In this document: positions 42,298-52,961 of the stretch, in pieces
Layout: each line of letters begins with the position of its first letter
Numbering within the stretch: the first letter of the stretch is position 1
Assembly: GCF_000313135.1 (NCBI RefSeq)
Contig: NW_004457712.1
Coordinates: 651,149-715,148 of the forward strand
Length of the DNA stretch: 64,000 bases
Direction of reading: 5' to 3'
Origin: Acanthamoeba castellanii str. Neff
Taxonomy: Eukaryota > Discosea > Longamoebia > Acanthamoebidae
Position numbers and translations under genes: made by a program
The notes under the pieces: generated by a model
Databases searched by the model: none
Seen by the model: the letters and a program-made list of their open reading frames with translations, nothing else
Told to the model about the DNA's origin: nothing

Positions 42298-44278
42298 TTA
42301 GGACTTGAAGTAGCCCTTCAGCTTGTCGGCGATGCCGCCGCTCTGCTCCTCCTCCTTTTGCCACTCCTCCATCAGCTCCTTCTGCTTCGGCGTCAGTTTG
42401 CTGTTGTTTTGAGGTGGTGGAAAGGGCAGACACGTGTGAGCGAACGACAGTGCCAGACATCAAGCAGTAAAGAAAAATCAAACAGCAGTCATGACTCTGA
42501 GGGACGACGTACGTGGGGATCTCCACCTTGAAGTGGATGTAGTGGTGGCCCTTGGTGCCGGGCTGGCCCACGGCGGACACGCCCTGGTTCCTCAGCACGC
42601 GCTTCTCCTCGGGCTGCGTGCCCGGAGGCACCTTGATCTCCACCTCGGCGCCGGACAGCGTGGGGACCTTGACGGTACCGCCCAAAACGGCCTGCGCCAG
42701 GGTCACGGGAATGTCCGTGTGGACGTTGACGCCGTCGCGCTTGAACACCTTGTCCGGCGAGACCTACGAAAAAAAATACACGCGAAAGTTCAGTATAGAA
42801 GTGCTCAATCGTAAGAAAAACTCCAAGAGAAGAGAGCCACGTACGTGCACGCGGAGGAAGAGGTTGCCAGGCTTGCCTCCCTTCATGCCAGCGTCGCCCT
42901 GGCCGACGAGACGAATGTTGGCGCCGTCGTCCACGCCCGCTGGGATCTTGACTTGAATTTTTCGGTTGCCCGAGATGATGCCCTGACCCTTGCACGTGCC
43001 GCACGGGTCCGAGATGATGGTGCCCTCGCCTCCGCACTGTCGGCACTGCGTGGCGATCGGGATGAAGCCGTGTGCGATTTGCTCCTGCAAACAAACGGAC
43101 AGTTAGCCAATCCGGTCTGTTGTGTGTCGTGTGTGCGGTGGCATGAAGGACGTACAATGCCCTGACCGTTGCAACGAGGGCACTTCTTGGCCTTTGAGCC
43201 AGCCGCAGCACCGGAACCGTGGCAAGTGGGGCACGGGAGCTTGCCCATGTAGGAGATATCCTTCTCGCAGCCATTCACAGCCTCGTGGAAGTTGATTCGC
43301 AGCGGGACCTCCACGTCGTCACCCTTAGTCTTAGCCCTCTGTTGTCGGTGGGACGACCAGATGGTGAGTATTGACGATGAAGTCTCACAGACAAGAACAG
43401 CACAGAAGAAGAAGAAGAAGCGCACCCTGCCGCCACCGCCACCGAAGCCCGAGAAGATGCCCTCAAAGATGTCGCGCATGTCCACAGGGATGTCGTTGGG
43501 GTCGAAGCCCTCGAAGCCGCCACCGCCGGACCCATCGAACGCCGCCGATCCGAACTGATCGTACTGCCGCCTCTTGTCCTCGTCCTTGAGCACCTGTTGC
43601 ACGTCGAAGAAGGTGAGAAAGCGGTTGTGATGGTTCGCACATGAAGAAGAAGAAGAAGAAAGAATAAGAGATCTTGTGTCGGCAGGCCTTACGGTGTAGG
43701 CAGCGTTAATCTTCTGCAGCTTCTCTTCGGCCTTCTTGTCTCCCTTGTTCCTGTCGGGGTGATACTGCATGGCGAGCTTGTAGTACTGCCTCTTGATCTC
43801 ATCGGCAGAGGCCGTACGCGGTACGCCCAACGTCTCATAGAGATCTTCCTCCTTGCGCGTCGCTACGCGAAGAATAAGATGGAGATGTAAGCAGCATTTT
43901 GTGTAAAATGAAAGAGAAGGGGAGGCAGTACATGATGTCGCGTGGAACTGGCGCAACGAGGCCTGCTTCCAGCTCACGATGAAAGAGAGAGGCGTGGAAG
44001 AAGCGGCGGTTTTGTTTCCTACACTCACATGTGAGAAGTAAATCGACAGAACGCAGAGAGATGAAGATGGAAGTACCTGCGGTGAATGATGAGACGGTGG
44101 AGTGGTTGCGGATACCGCAGTGAGTGTGATTCGAACAGGAAGAGTGGGTGAAGATGATAGAGGAAGAGGAAGAGCCATTGAGGCTCCGGAGAGATGAAGC
44201 CAATGAGCGATTTGCGCCCTGATTATGCACAATCGACTTGGCAGCAGCCACGTGGGAGGCGGTCTTTGTGGCTCTCAT
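42298..44278 (-). CDS. Type A DnaJ/Hsp40 co-chaperone, probably mitochondrial
   Basis: Co-chaperone that stimulates Hsp70 ATPase, likely the mitochondrial DnaJ (Mdj1/DNAJA3 class). The start MRATKTASHVAAAKSIVHNQ is an Arg/Lys/Ser-rich, acid-free presequence. The J domain has EDLYETLGVPRTASADEIK, QYHPDRNKGD (HPD intact) and DEDKRRQYDQFG. A Gly/Phe-rich region follows. Four zinc repeats are present: CPTCHGSG, CPRCNGQG, CRQCGGEG, CGTCKGQG. The C-terminal substrate domains have VKIPAGVDDGANIRLVGQGD, HTDIPVTLAQAVLGG and RVLRNQGV, and a final exon ends DKLKGYFKS. Several introns interrupt it, one in the G/F region with GAA repeats. Its position inside the hydrophilic-protein cluster fits a stress theme but may be chance. 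Confidence 0.9.
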
Positions 44279-44507
44279 CTTTTTGGTTTGAATCGAGTTC
44301 GCTGGTCGGGCTCCGATGACCTCCAATCAATCGATGTTCCTCACGATCGCTCCAATCGCGCCAAGACGAAAAGAAACCAAAATTCCGGGAAGGAACTTTA
44401 AGAGGGCGGTCTCGGTGTGACGCCCAAACGAAATTTCGCAGAGGCTGAGAAAACTGTGAATGTGTAGAAAATGTCGATGTGTCGGACGTGTTGACCGCAA
44501 GCCAGGC

Positions 44508-45747
44508 TCACAAGCTGGTTGGCGATTGGCTCAACTTTTGGGCTGCAGGCTTTCTGCCTCGCCGCTGTGGCGCCTTCTTCTTGGGCGTCTCTGTTGACAG
44601 AGACGGCGCGATGGTCGCTGCAGGTGGTGGTGGTGCCTGCTCGTTCTGTTGCCCTTCGACGAAGACGCCGCGCGTCCAGGTCCCCGAGCGCAGCACGACG
44701 CCCCTGGGCGTGAGCTCGCGCCCTTGTCCGTGCATCAGACCATCGCGCCAGTCGCCCTCGAAGATGGTCTTGCGACGCCCGCCGCGGTGGAAGACGGTCA
44801 AGGTGCCGGTGCCGTGCTGGAGGCCGGCGCGCCACTCGCCCTCGTACTGCTCCTCGTTGCTGTCGGGCTTGTGCGAGGTCTTCCATCGCTTCGTGCCCTT
44901 GCCCTCGACTCGATCGTGCACCCACCCGCCTTCGTATCGATGGTGCGGTCCCTGCATCACACCCACTCCGTGCTTCATCCCATGCTTGAATTGCCCTGTT
45001 GCGTGTTGTCGTGAGCCACACATCTGCAGATGTAAGTAAACCATCACATCACGGCCACCACATCGATCGGGCATGCACACCTTCATAGACCGTATTGGCA
45101 ATCTCATCCGTCTCGCGGCCTTGGCCGTGCGGCTTGCCCTGGGACACGTCGCCCTCGTAGGTGCGTCGCTCTGTGGTGGACACGAAGCGGCCGCGCCCGT
45201 GCGGCACGCCGTCGACCCACTCTCCCACGTACATGTGGTCGGCGTTGCACCCTCGGCCATGGCCGTGGAAGAGGCCGTCTCTGTACTCGCCCTCGTAGAG
45301 CATCCCGCCACCCTCGTGCATGTTGACCTGCCGGCCGCGGACCAGCTCGCCCTCGACCCAGTCGCCGGTGATGGTCGTGCCATCGGGCAGGCGCACATAG
45401 CCCTGGCCGTGTGGCTTGCCGTCCTTCCTGTCTCCCTTGTAGTTCTCCAGAATCCATGCAGTTGATGAAGATTCGGATGAAGATGTGGTCGAGTAGCAGC
45501 GATGGCTTCGCGGGAGCGAGGCGGGTTGGCGCCAGAGCGCAAGATGCACCGTGGCCTCAACGCGTTTCGTGCGTAGCTGTGTGGATGAGAAGGGGCTGCC
45601 AGTGCTCCCAGCAAGATCAATCAAACTTGTTTGCCACCGCGCTGCAGGCGGCATGGATCGAAGAACGGGTAGGGTGCCGGCAGAGGAAGCAACGAGCCTT
45701 GACGGTCGCAAACCGCAGGCAGGGAAGATAAGACGACTTCGCTTCAT
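44508..45747 (-). CDS. MORN-repeat protein
   Basis: At least seven MORN repeats of the G-x-x-x-x-G-x-G type: YKGDRKDGKPHGQGYVRLPD, YEGEYRDGLFHGHGRG, YVGEWVDGVPHGRGRFVS, YEGDVSQGKPHGQGRETD, then after an intron QFKHGMKHGVGVMQGPHHRY, YEGEWRAGLQHGTGTLT and FEGDWRDGLMHGQGRELT. Such repeats bind lipids or scaffold membranes and cytoskeleton. The N-terminus (MKRSRLIFPACGLRPSRLVA) is Arg/Ser-rich and acid-poor, so a mitochondrial presequence is possible. The C-terminal tail is Pro/Ala then Lys/Arg-rich (PKKKAPQRRGRKPA). No enzymatic domain is visible. The start at 45747 was chosen because the upstream extension of the ORF looks like untranslated leader. Confidence 0.83.
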
Positions 45748-45845
45748 CTTGTGCGTTTGATTCAAATGAATAAATCGTGAAATAATAACAAAGTGAAATA
45801 CAGAGGCCGGATCGCGACAGCACACACGAAGTGCGCTGGTGCTCC

Positions 45846-47495
45846 CTAGTAGGGCATGGTCTCGGCAAAGTTCCACAACCTGATGGACCCATCTTCATCC
45901 GCGGAGACAACCTTCTTCTCGTCGAATTGCACATCGTTCACCGCGCTGGTGTGTCCCTTCAGGTCGAAAAGGAACCTTGTGTGCATTGGGGATTGATCAC
46001 ATCAGCATTGCAAGAAACGAGAACACACACGCGCGAAGAGGAGCTGGTGAGCGTACTGTCTAGTCTTGGCATTCCACACCTTCACTGTGTGGTCGGTGCT
46101 GGCCGACACGATGCGTTGACCTTGCAGCTGCAACGCGTTGATCCGTCCTGTACACAGACACAGCCAAAAGGAGCAAGCCCATTAGCACCCCTCGAAACAC
46201 CATAGAGAGCAGGAGAGTAGCGAACCTTTGTGTTGCGTCAACGTGCAGAGCGACTGATGCGACCGGATATCCCACAAGCGGAGGGTCCTGTCGTAGGACC
46301 CCGACGCAATCATAGTGTCATCGAACCGCACAGCGGTGACGATGTTCTACAATTCAAAACGGGGGACCAAGGAGCTCCTGCAGAGTCAGTCAAAACAGAC
46401 CAACATCGCCATGGTGGCTGAATGAGCGCGCAAGTACGAACCGAGTGGCCGTAGAGATGGCGATGACACTTGCCCGTCCTGAGGTCCCACAACCTGATGT
46501 AGTTATCAGCGTAGCCGCAGACCAGCTTGCTGTTCTCGACCTGCAACGAAAGGCACACCGAGTTGCCTCTGTGCAGTGGTGGGTGGGTGGGTGGTGCGGA
46601 GCGTGAGTTGGAGTGGAGTGAGCACAGGGTGGAGGAAGTTCACTCACGTGACGGTGTGGACGATCTGGCCGGTGTTCATGTCCCACACGCGCCCGGTAAG
46701 ATCCCAAGAGCGGGTCATCAGGTGGTGGCCCGCGAACTGAAGGCACGTGATCGCGCCTCGATGGCCGGCCAGCGTGAGCTCGCACTCCTGCGCGCCCGAC
46801 AGCCCGCGCCAGATCTTGACCGTGTTGTCCTTGGAGCCGGTGACCAGCACGTTGTCCTGCATCTGCATGCAGGTCACCGTCTGGGTGTGTCCGCGCAGCG
46901 TCTGCAGGGGCCGACCATCTTCCACCGCGCGCACGTAAACCGCGCCGTCGGTCGAGCCAGCCGCGTACTTTTCGTTGTCGAAGCGCACGCACTCGAGCGA
47001 CTCGCCCTCGCTGCGGGCGTGGATGTCGAGCTTCGACTGCCCCATCACGCGGCCGTCGAGCCAGTTGCGGCGTGTGATGTACTTGTTCTTCCACGACCGC
47101 CACCCGGCGATCTGCTCGTGGTCACTTGCTGCGCCGTTGGCCTGCCTGCGCCTGAGCCTTTGGCTTCGCGCTCGTCTGGCCGCGACGGCAGCTGATGACG
47201 ACGACGACGACGAGGAGGCCGAGTCGTTGGTAAAGGCCCTCGCCCTCGACGTGACGGGGCTGAAGGAGGATGGGCTCCAGCGAGCCTTGTAGAGAGGTTT
47301 CCACAGGGAGTCGTCCTCGGAGATGTTGTTCCAATGCTTACACGTTTGGCTGATGTGGAGGAGGTCCTTCATGTTGAGGTAGGCGAAGATGAGGAGAGCG
47401 ATTTCGTTGGGGATCAGCTGGAAGTCGGACGCCAACACTCTGCCCGAAGCCGTAAGGCCGCCCCTGGCCTCGAGCTCTTCTTCTTGCCTCGACAT
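45846..47495 (-). CDS. F-box and WD40-repeat protein (FBXW-like)
   Basis: Substrate receptor of an SCF ubiquitin ligase. The F-box is IPNEIALLIFAYLNMKDLLH then ISQTCKHWNNISEDDSLWK. A Ser-rich, basic linker follows, and WD40 blades with GH...WD/IW ends: GSTDGAVYVRAVEDGRPLQT, GSKDNTVKIWRGLSG, AGHRGAITCLQFAG, GRVWDMNTGQIVHTVT, GYADNYIRLWDLRTGK, GSYDRTLRLWDIRSHQ, STDHTVKVWNAKTRQ and DEDGSIRLWNFAETM, about seven to eight in all. Introns fall between blades. Length (about 480 residues) and layout match FBXW7/CDC4-like receptors, but degron-binding arginines cannot be checked by eye, so no symbol is given. The terminal TAG is at 45846-45848. Confidence 0.88.
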
Positions 47496-47828
47496 CCTCA
47501 GTTGACTCTTCTACACGTCTTACTGGTGTCCAGAGAGTCGTAATAATTAAATAATACAGAAAAATGTTTGCAAGATACTGACCGGATGACGATAAAGGGT
47601 GGAACTATGCAGGACAGAACGTTGCAGAATCTTGCAGATCCCACCCCAGCGCCAGTTGTTTTCGGACCAGAGGGCGAAAATGAATTTCCATGTCACGTCA
47701 TTTTTTTCAACCATTTTCTCTTTGCCACGTCACAAGGCACCTTACGCTGGCTGAGCGGATCCACGCGCCACGTCCATCATTCAACGCGAGCAACACCAGC
47801 AACGATAGCGAACGGCAATCAAACACAG
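47496..47828. other. Divergent promoter region of F-box/WD40 and GET3 genes
   Basis: 333 bp between two divergent ATGs. It includes an AT-rich patch at 47541-47562. An in-frame extension of GET3 upstream to 47568 is open but of leader-like composition. Confidence 0.5.
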
Positions 47829-49428
47829 ATGGAAAAGGAACGTGTGGAAATGGAGCAAGAAGAGGATGTCCTGGACCTGGAGCCCAACCTGAAGAATCTC
47901 ATCGAGAAGGAGTCTCTCAAATGGATTTTCGTGGGCGGCAAGGGAGGCGTCGGCAAGACCACCACAAGCTGCAGCGTTGCCATCCAGGTTGCCATCTCGG
48001 CCCACTCATTCCTTAATTCTAATTACAACTGATTTATAATTAATCTGTTTTTTTACGTACAGTTGGCCAAAGTGCGCCCGAACGTGTTGATCATCTCCAC
48101 CGATCCGGCGCACAACCTTTCCGACGCTTTCGGCCAGAAGTTTACTGCTGAACCCACGGTACGCTCCTCCAACCGCGAACGCACTCGCAAGTGTGTAGGA
48201 CACGCAGTAGAGCGTGTGCACTCACACGCCATCCCTCAACGACGTCTCTCATGTCTTGCGTCGGGTGCAGAAAGTAAACGGATTCGACAACCTCTTCGCG
48301 ATGGTACCGTCCCACATAGCTGCCTATTTTGTCTGCAGCGCGCTGGGTGCGCGTGACTCACTGTCTCTCACTTCACGTGAACTCTTCTCCAACCCAAGGA
48401 AGTAGACCCTCGCGTTGAGCCGGAAGAGGTCGAGGGCCTGCTGGGCGTCAGTGGCATGCCGGGCGGCGCGGGCATCATCCAGGAGCTCACCGGCTCGCTG
48501 CCCGGCATCGACGAGGCCATGAGCTTCGCCGAAGTCATGAAGTGCGTCACACACACACACACACACCACACACAACTCTCTCCTCACCGGGTGCCCGTAC
48601 ACGCGTAATTTACGATGCGTTCAACACCCCAGGTTGGTGCAGACGATGGAGTTCTCCGTAATCGTGTTCGATACGGCGCCCACCGGCCACACGCTCCGCC
48701 TGTTGTCCTTCCCCACGCTGCTCGAGAAGGGCATCGGCAAGCTCGTACAGCTCAAGTCCCGCTTCGGCCCGCTCTTCTCCTCCGTACGTCTCTTCCTTTG
48801 CTTCGCTCTCTCCTCCTCACTCTCTCTCTCACACACACACAACACAGATGACCTCGATGCTTGGTCTCCCCGAGGGCGAGGACGCGATCACGGGTAAGAT
48901 GGAGAGCACCCGGAAGATTGTCGAACAGGTCAACACCCAGTTCAAGGACCCCGACATGACCACCTTCGTGTGCGTCTGCATTCCCGAGGTATGTCCATTC
49001 TCCCTATGTGCGACTTATACAGGAAGCTTGACTTACCGCGCCATCGCCATCGCCTTGCTGCAGTTCCTCTCGCTGTATGAGACCGAGCGTCTGGTGCAGG
49101 AACTGAACAAATTCGAGATCGATACGCAGAACATCGTCATCAACCAAGTGCTCTTCCCCGAGAACCGTACGAGCCTACCCCTTCTCTCTCTCTCTCTCGC
49201 AATGCGGCTGCGTGTCGCTAACGATACTTCGTGGTTGTAGGCGACTGCGGGCTGTGCACTGCGCGATCGCGAATGCAGAAGAAGTACATCGACCAGATGT
49301 ACGACCTGTACGAGGACTTCCACCTCGTCAAGGTGCCGCTCCAGAAGGAGGAGATCCGCGGCATCCCCGCCCTCACCAACTTCTCCGAGATGCTCCTCAA
49401 CCCCTTCACCCCGCCCACGCCCCAGTAA
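47829..49428 (+). CDS. GET3: ATPase GET3/TRC40 (ArsA family)
   Basis: Cytosolic ATPase that captures tail-anchored proteins and delivers them to the ER GET1/GET2 receptor. Exons join to give the deviant P-loop [18 protein letters not shown], switch I region [18 protein letters not shown], the insert [20 protein letters not shown], switch [21 protein letters not shown], the hydrophobic-groove helix region [48 protein letters not shown] and the zinc dimerisation motif [11 protein letters not shown] (CxxC). Gly-rich and TAPTGHT motifs are complete, so it should be active. A short exon ([11 protein letters not shown]) splices to [10 protein letters not shown]. Arsenite ATPase activity is not implied: eukaryotic members lack the ArsA Cys triad. 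Confidence 0.92.
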
Positions 49429-49823
49429 GCGTCTTCGAAGGTCACCATCCAAACAGAAAAAGGCTTTTTTATTTTTGGTCCAATCATCTCGCACAATAGA
49501 GGGGCGGGATGGTATGGCACAGTGCCGTTGGGCCAGGCCTGGTCCAGATGTGGGAACAGTGTCAGGTGTGTCTCTCCTGAACATGGACTCCTGGTCTTTT
49601 GCGAATAGGATCGGCTGAGATCGCAGAACGGCCGGAATTCCGACCTTTTTATCCCTCGTGTCTCTTTCGCTTTCATTCAGGAACTTGGTCCCCCTTTCGT
49701 CGGATGCGTAGACCTCGCCCTACATAAAGGGCTGACCGAGACCAGCAATCTTCATCAAATAACCACAACTACAACTTCAGCAACCCTTTACCCCAGCGAC
49801 CAACTCAACCCCACTCTCTCGCG
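49429..49823. other. Intergenic region and promoter of paralogue C
   Basis: Contains the GGAATTCC element at 49634-49641, a poly-T stretch followed by ATCCCTC that recurs before paralogue E, and a TATA-like CATAAAG at 49723. Confidence 0.55.
49723..49729 (+). promoter_or_regulatory. TATA-like box of paralogue C
   Basis: CATAAAG about 100 bp before the ATG at 49824. Confidence 0.45.
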
Positions 49824-50734
49824 ATGTCGAACTTCATCAACCCCACCACCAACACCACTCCCATCCTCTCCAACACCGCCGCTGCCCCCATCGGCGCTGC
49901 CCCTCTCGGTGCCGCCCCTCTCGGCGCCTCGCCCCTCGGTGCCGCGCCCTTGGGCGGCACCACGGCCACGACCATGCTGCCGGCCACCGGCACCGGCCTC
50001 ATGGGCAGCAACAGGCACCTGTCCAAGCAGGAGCGCAAGGCCCTCAAGCACCAGAACAAGGCCCTCAAGCATGACCACCAGCACGGCCACGGCCTTACCG
50101 GCACGGGTCTGCCCCTTGCGGGCGGCGCAACGAGGGGAACCGGTCTCGGAACGGTGATGCACGGCGCGACCAACGTGGTGGAGCACCAACCCATCGTCGA
50201 GCGTGAGGTCATCGTCGAGAGGCCCGTCGAGGTGAGGCGCGAGCACCACATCCAGCCGGTCATCCACGAGAGGCAGCACCAGATCCAGCCCATCATCCGC
50301 ACCGAAGTCACCACCGAGCGCAGGGATGTCGTCACTGTACGCACACCTTCCCTGTTTTAATCAGACCTTTACAAGGCAGAACAGTCATCTCACCAGCCAC
50401 ATGAACAATCAAACGCAAACAGGACCGTAACGTGATGATGCCGGCAGTGGTCGAGCAGCCGCGCATGGCTACCACCGGCCTGCTCCACCAGACCACCACC
50501 GACCAGAGGGGCATCTTGCCTGGCGCCGGCACCACTGGCATGACTGGCGCGCACCACGCGACGATCGGACAGAAGATCAAGGGCACCGTGAAGGAGGTGC
50601 AGGGCACCCTCACGCACAACCCGATGAAGAAGGAGGAGGGCCGCCTGCTCAAGCAGGGCATCGAGCCCACCGCCGCTGGCATGGGCACCACGCCCGGCAT
50701 GCTGGGCAACACCGGCACCACCACCCGCTTCTAA
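49824..50734 (+). CDS. Small hydrophilic His-rich protein, paralogue C
   Basis: About 274 residues, exons 49824-50336 and 50423-50734 (phase 0). It starts MSNFINPTTNTTPILSNTAA with the same AAPIGAAPLGA-type leader repeats as B. It continues RHLSKQERKALKHQNKALKH, DHQHGHGLTGTGLPLAGGAT, NVVEHQPIVEREVIVERPVE and REHHIQPVIHERQHQIQPII. Exon 2 carries DRNVMMPAVVEQPRMATTGL, HHATIGQKIKGTVKEVQGTL and MKKEEGRLLKQGIEPTAAGM. It is very close to B in the leader and core although it lies 9 kb away in the opposite orientation, which suggests an inverted duplication or gene conversion between the two arms. Confidence 0.88.
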
Positions 50735-51430
50735 ACTGTAGCGCACCCGCTGCTTGCAGTGATGCTCTCTTTTGAAGAGGATATGTTGGAGCAGGCATAT
50801 ATATGCCTTGCCAAGTAAACGTTCCCTCACACCCTACAACTGCCCATCTCCACCTTCTCGAGTTCATTTCTGGCCTTCCTTTCCTACAGAACTTAGGTTC
50901 ACCAATCGCGATTGATTTGATCCATCTACGACCTGACAGGGAAAGTCGTGAGTGCGTTGTGTGGACCCATATACTGTCGTTTGGGGCATAAATGACGCGC
51001 TGTGAGGAGGCTACATTAAGATCATCTCATGAAGAAGCAGACCCGCTGACCAGGGAGCAAGCTTGTCGCGGTCTCTTTTGTGGCACGTGAGATAGTCACC
51101 ACTCACCTCCTCGAAGAAGACCACATGGTATCGACCTGCTTGCTAGAATCCAACTGTAAAATAGCCCAATGACAATGCTTCCTGGTTGTCGGAGTTCCGC
51201 CAGAAACAAAACGACGAGAGGAATACTGGACGAAATGAGGGAGATCAGGTTCCACCGAAATTACAGCCTTTCCACCTCCTCCTTTCGGCGGGCCGCCAGG
51301 CGCGTGGTCCGCACCACGGAGTGGACCCACCACCTGGTGGCGCACTACTTTAGCCTTCGCCTTCTCACTTCTGTATTCTCATCAATATCAGAACAGCGCA
51401 CCACCCCTTCCCAACTGCACCTTGCTAGCC
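50735..51430. other. Intergenic region between paralogues C and D
   Basis: 3' flank of C and promoter of D. It holds TTCCACCGAA at 51250-51259 but no clear TATA box. No supported gene. Confidence 0.5.
51240..51262 (+). promoter_or_regulatory. Upstream element of paralogue D
   Basis: GGAGATC followed by TTCCACCGAA (51250-51259) and ATTA, about 175 bp before the ATG. The decamer and the nearby GAGATC are shared with the element of paralogue B. Confidence 0.5.
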
Positions 51431-52287
51431 ATGTCGAACTTCATCAACACCCCCACCTCGACCATCAACAATCCCACCCTCACGACCACCTCTACACCCA
51501 TGGCGATGAACACCGGCGCGCCGCTCATGCCAGGTGCAACGGCCACAACGATGCTGCCCAATCCCGGCGTAATGACGGACAACAGGCATCTGTCCAAGCA
51601 GGAGCGCAAGGCTCTCAAGCACCAGAACAAGGCTCTCAAGCACGACCACCAGCATGGCCACGGCCTTCCCGGCACGGGCGTGCCCCTTGCGGGCGGCGCA
51701 ACGAGGGGAACCGGCCTCGGAACGGTGATGCGCGGCGCGACCAACGTGGTGGAGCACCAGCCCATCGTCGAGCGCGAGGTCATCGTCGAGAGGCCCGTCG
51801 AGGTGAGGCGCGAGCACCACATCCAGCCGGTCATCCACGAGAGGGAACACCAGATCCAGCCCGTCGTCCGCACCGAAGTCACCACCGAGCGCAAGGACCT
51901 CGTCACTGTACGCACACCTTCTCGCTCTGTTGGCTTGTCCCGCTCAGTTACTAAGCAGCAACCAAACACAAACAGGACCGTAACGTGATGATGCCGGCAG
52001 TGGTGGAGCAGCCGCGCGTGGCCACCACGGGCCTGCTCCACCAGACCACCACCGACCAGAGGGGCATCATGCCCGGCGCCGGCACCACGGGCATGACTGG
52101 CGCGCACCACGCGACGATCGGCCAGAAGATCAAGGGCACCGTGAAGGAGGTGCAGGGCTCGCTGACGCACAACCCGATGAAGAAGGAGGAGGGCCGCCTG
52201 CTCAAGCAGGGCATCGAGCCCACCACCGCTGGCATGGGCACCACGCCCGGCATGCTGGGCAACACCGGCACCACCACCCGCTTCTAA
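51431..52287 (+). CDS. Small hydrophilic His-rich protein, paralogue D
   Basis: About 262 residues, exons 51431-51907 and 51976-52287. The leader differs from the other copies (MSNFINTPTSTINNPTLTTT then APLMPGATATTMLPNPGV). The core is the family standard: RHLSKQERKALKHQNKALKH, DHQHGHGLPGTGVPLAGGAT, VEHQPIVEREVIVERPVE and EHHIQPVIHEREHQIQPVVR. Exon 2 is almost the same as in C (MMPAVVEQPRVATTGLLHQT, GQKIKGTVKEVQGSLTHNPM). I chose the ATG at 51431 rather than 51422 because the other copies start with MSNF. Neighbours C and E are on the same strand, 0.7 kb away on each side. Confidence 0.88.
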
Positions 52288-52961
52288 ACTGTGGGGTATC
52301 AAACTCAAAAGGAGATAGCTTTCACGAATCAGTTGGTCTTGCCGAGAACTTGCTTGCGCGTTGACAAGGAACTGGATTGGCCTGTGGGGGGATGATCGGC
52401 GCAGACAAATGATGATACAAATTGATGATATCGTTCCATCGGCATCGGTGAGGGACTGGCGGGACGCCTCGTTCGACTGATGTTCAGGAAAACCCCCATG
52501 TCGCACGTGGCCTTTCTCTTGAAGGCCGCGAGCAGCCCAACAGACCGACGTAACACTGAGCTATTGAGCAAGCAGATAGCCAGACCTTTCCTTTCGAACA
52601 ACTGCTCGGCGAGGTGCCGAGTAGGTAAGTGGGCTTGATTCGATCAGTTCGCCGCGAAGTGGAACTCCATTCTCGTTTGCCTTCCCAGTTCCTGGTAGTT
52701 CTGGGATTCCAGATAACTCCGGATCTACGACCTTCCTTCTTTCAATCGGAATTCCAACTTTTTTATCCCTCAATTCTCCTTGGCGGACCATTGGGCAGGT
52801 CGACCTCGCTTTCGTTGGATGCAACAAGTGTTAACGTGACCTCACACAGGGGTCCTCCCACCTTTATAAAGCCTCTTTCCAGCCCGTTCCAGTTCTTCAT
52901 CTAACCAACAACCACCACAGCACCCCACACCTTTACCAACACTATCCCACCACAATCCACC
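52288..52961. other. Intergenic region and promoter of paralogue E
   Basis: Contains GGAATTCC (52748-52755) followed by a poly-T run and ATCCCTC as before paralogue C, a GACCTCGCTTTCGTTGGATGC-like block also echoed before C, and the TATA box. No supported gene. Confidence 0.55.
52865..52870 (+). promoter_or_regulatory. TATA box of paralogue E
   Basis: A perfect TATAAA about 92 bp before the ATG at 52962. Confidence 0.6.
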
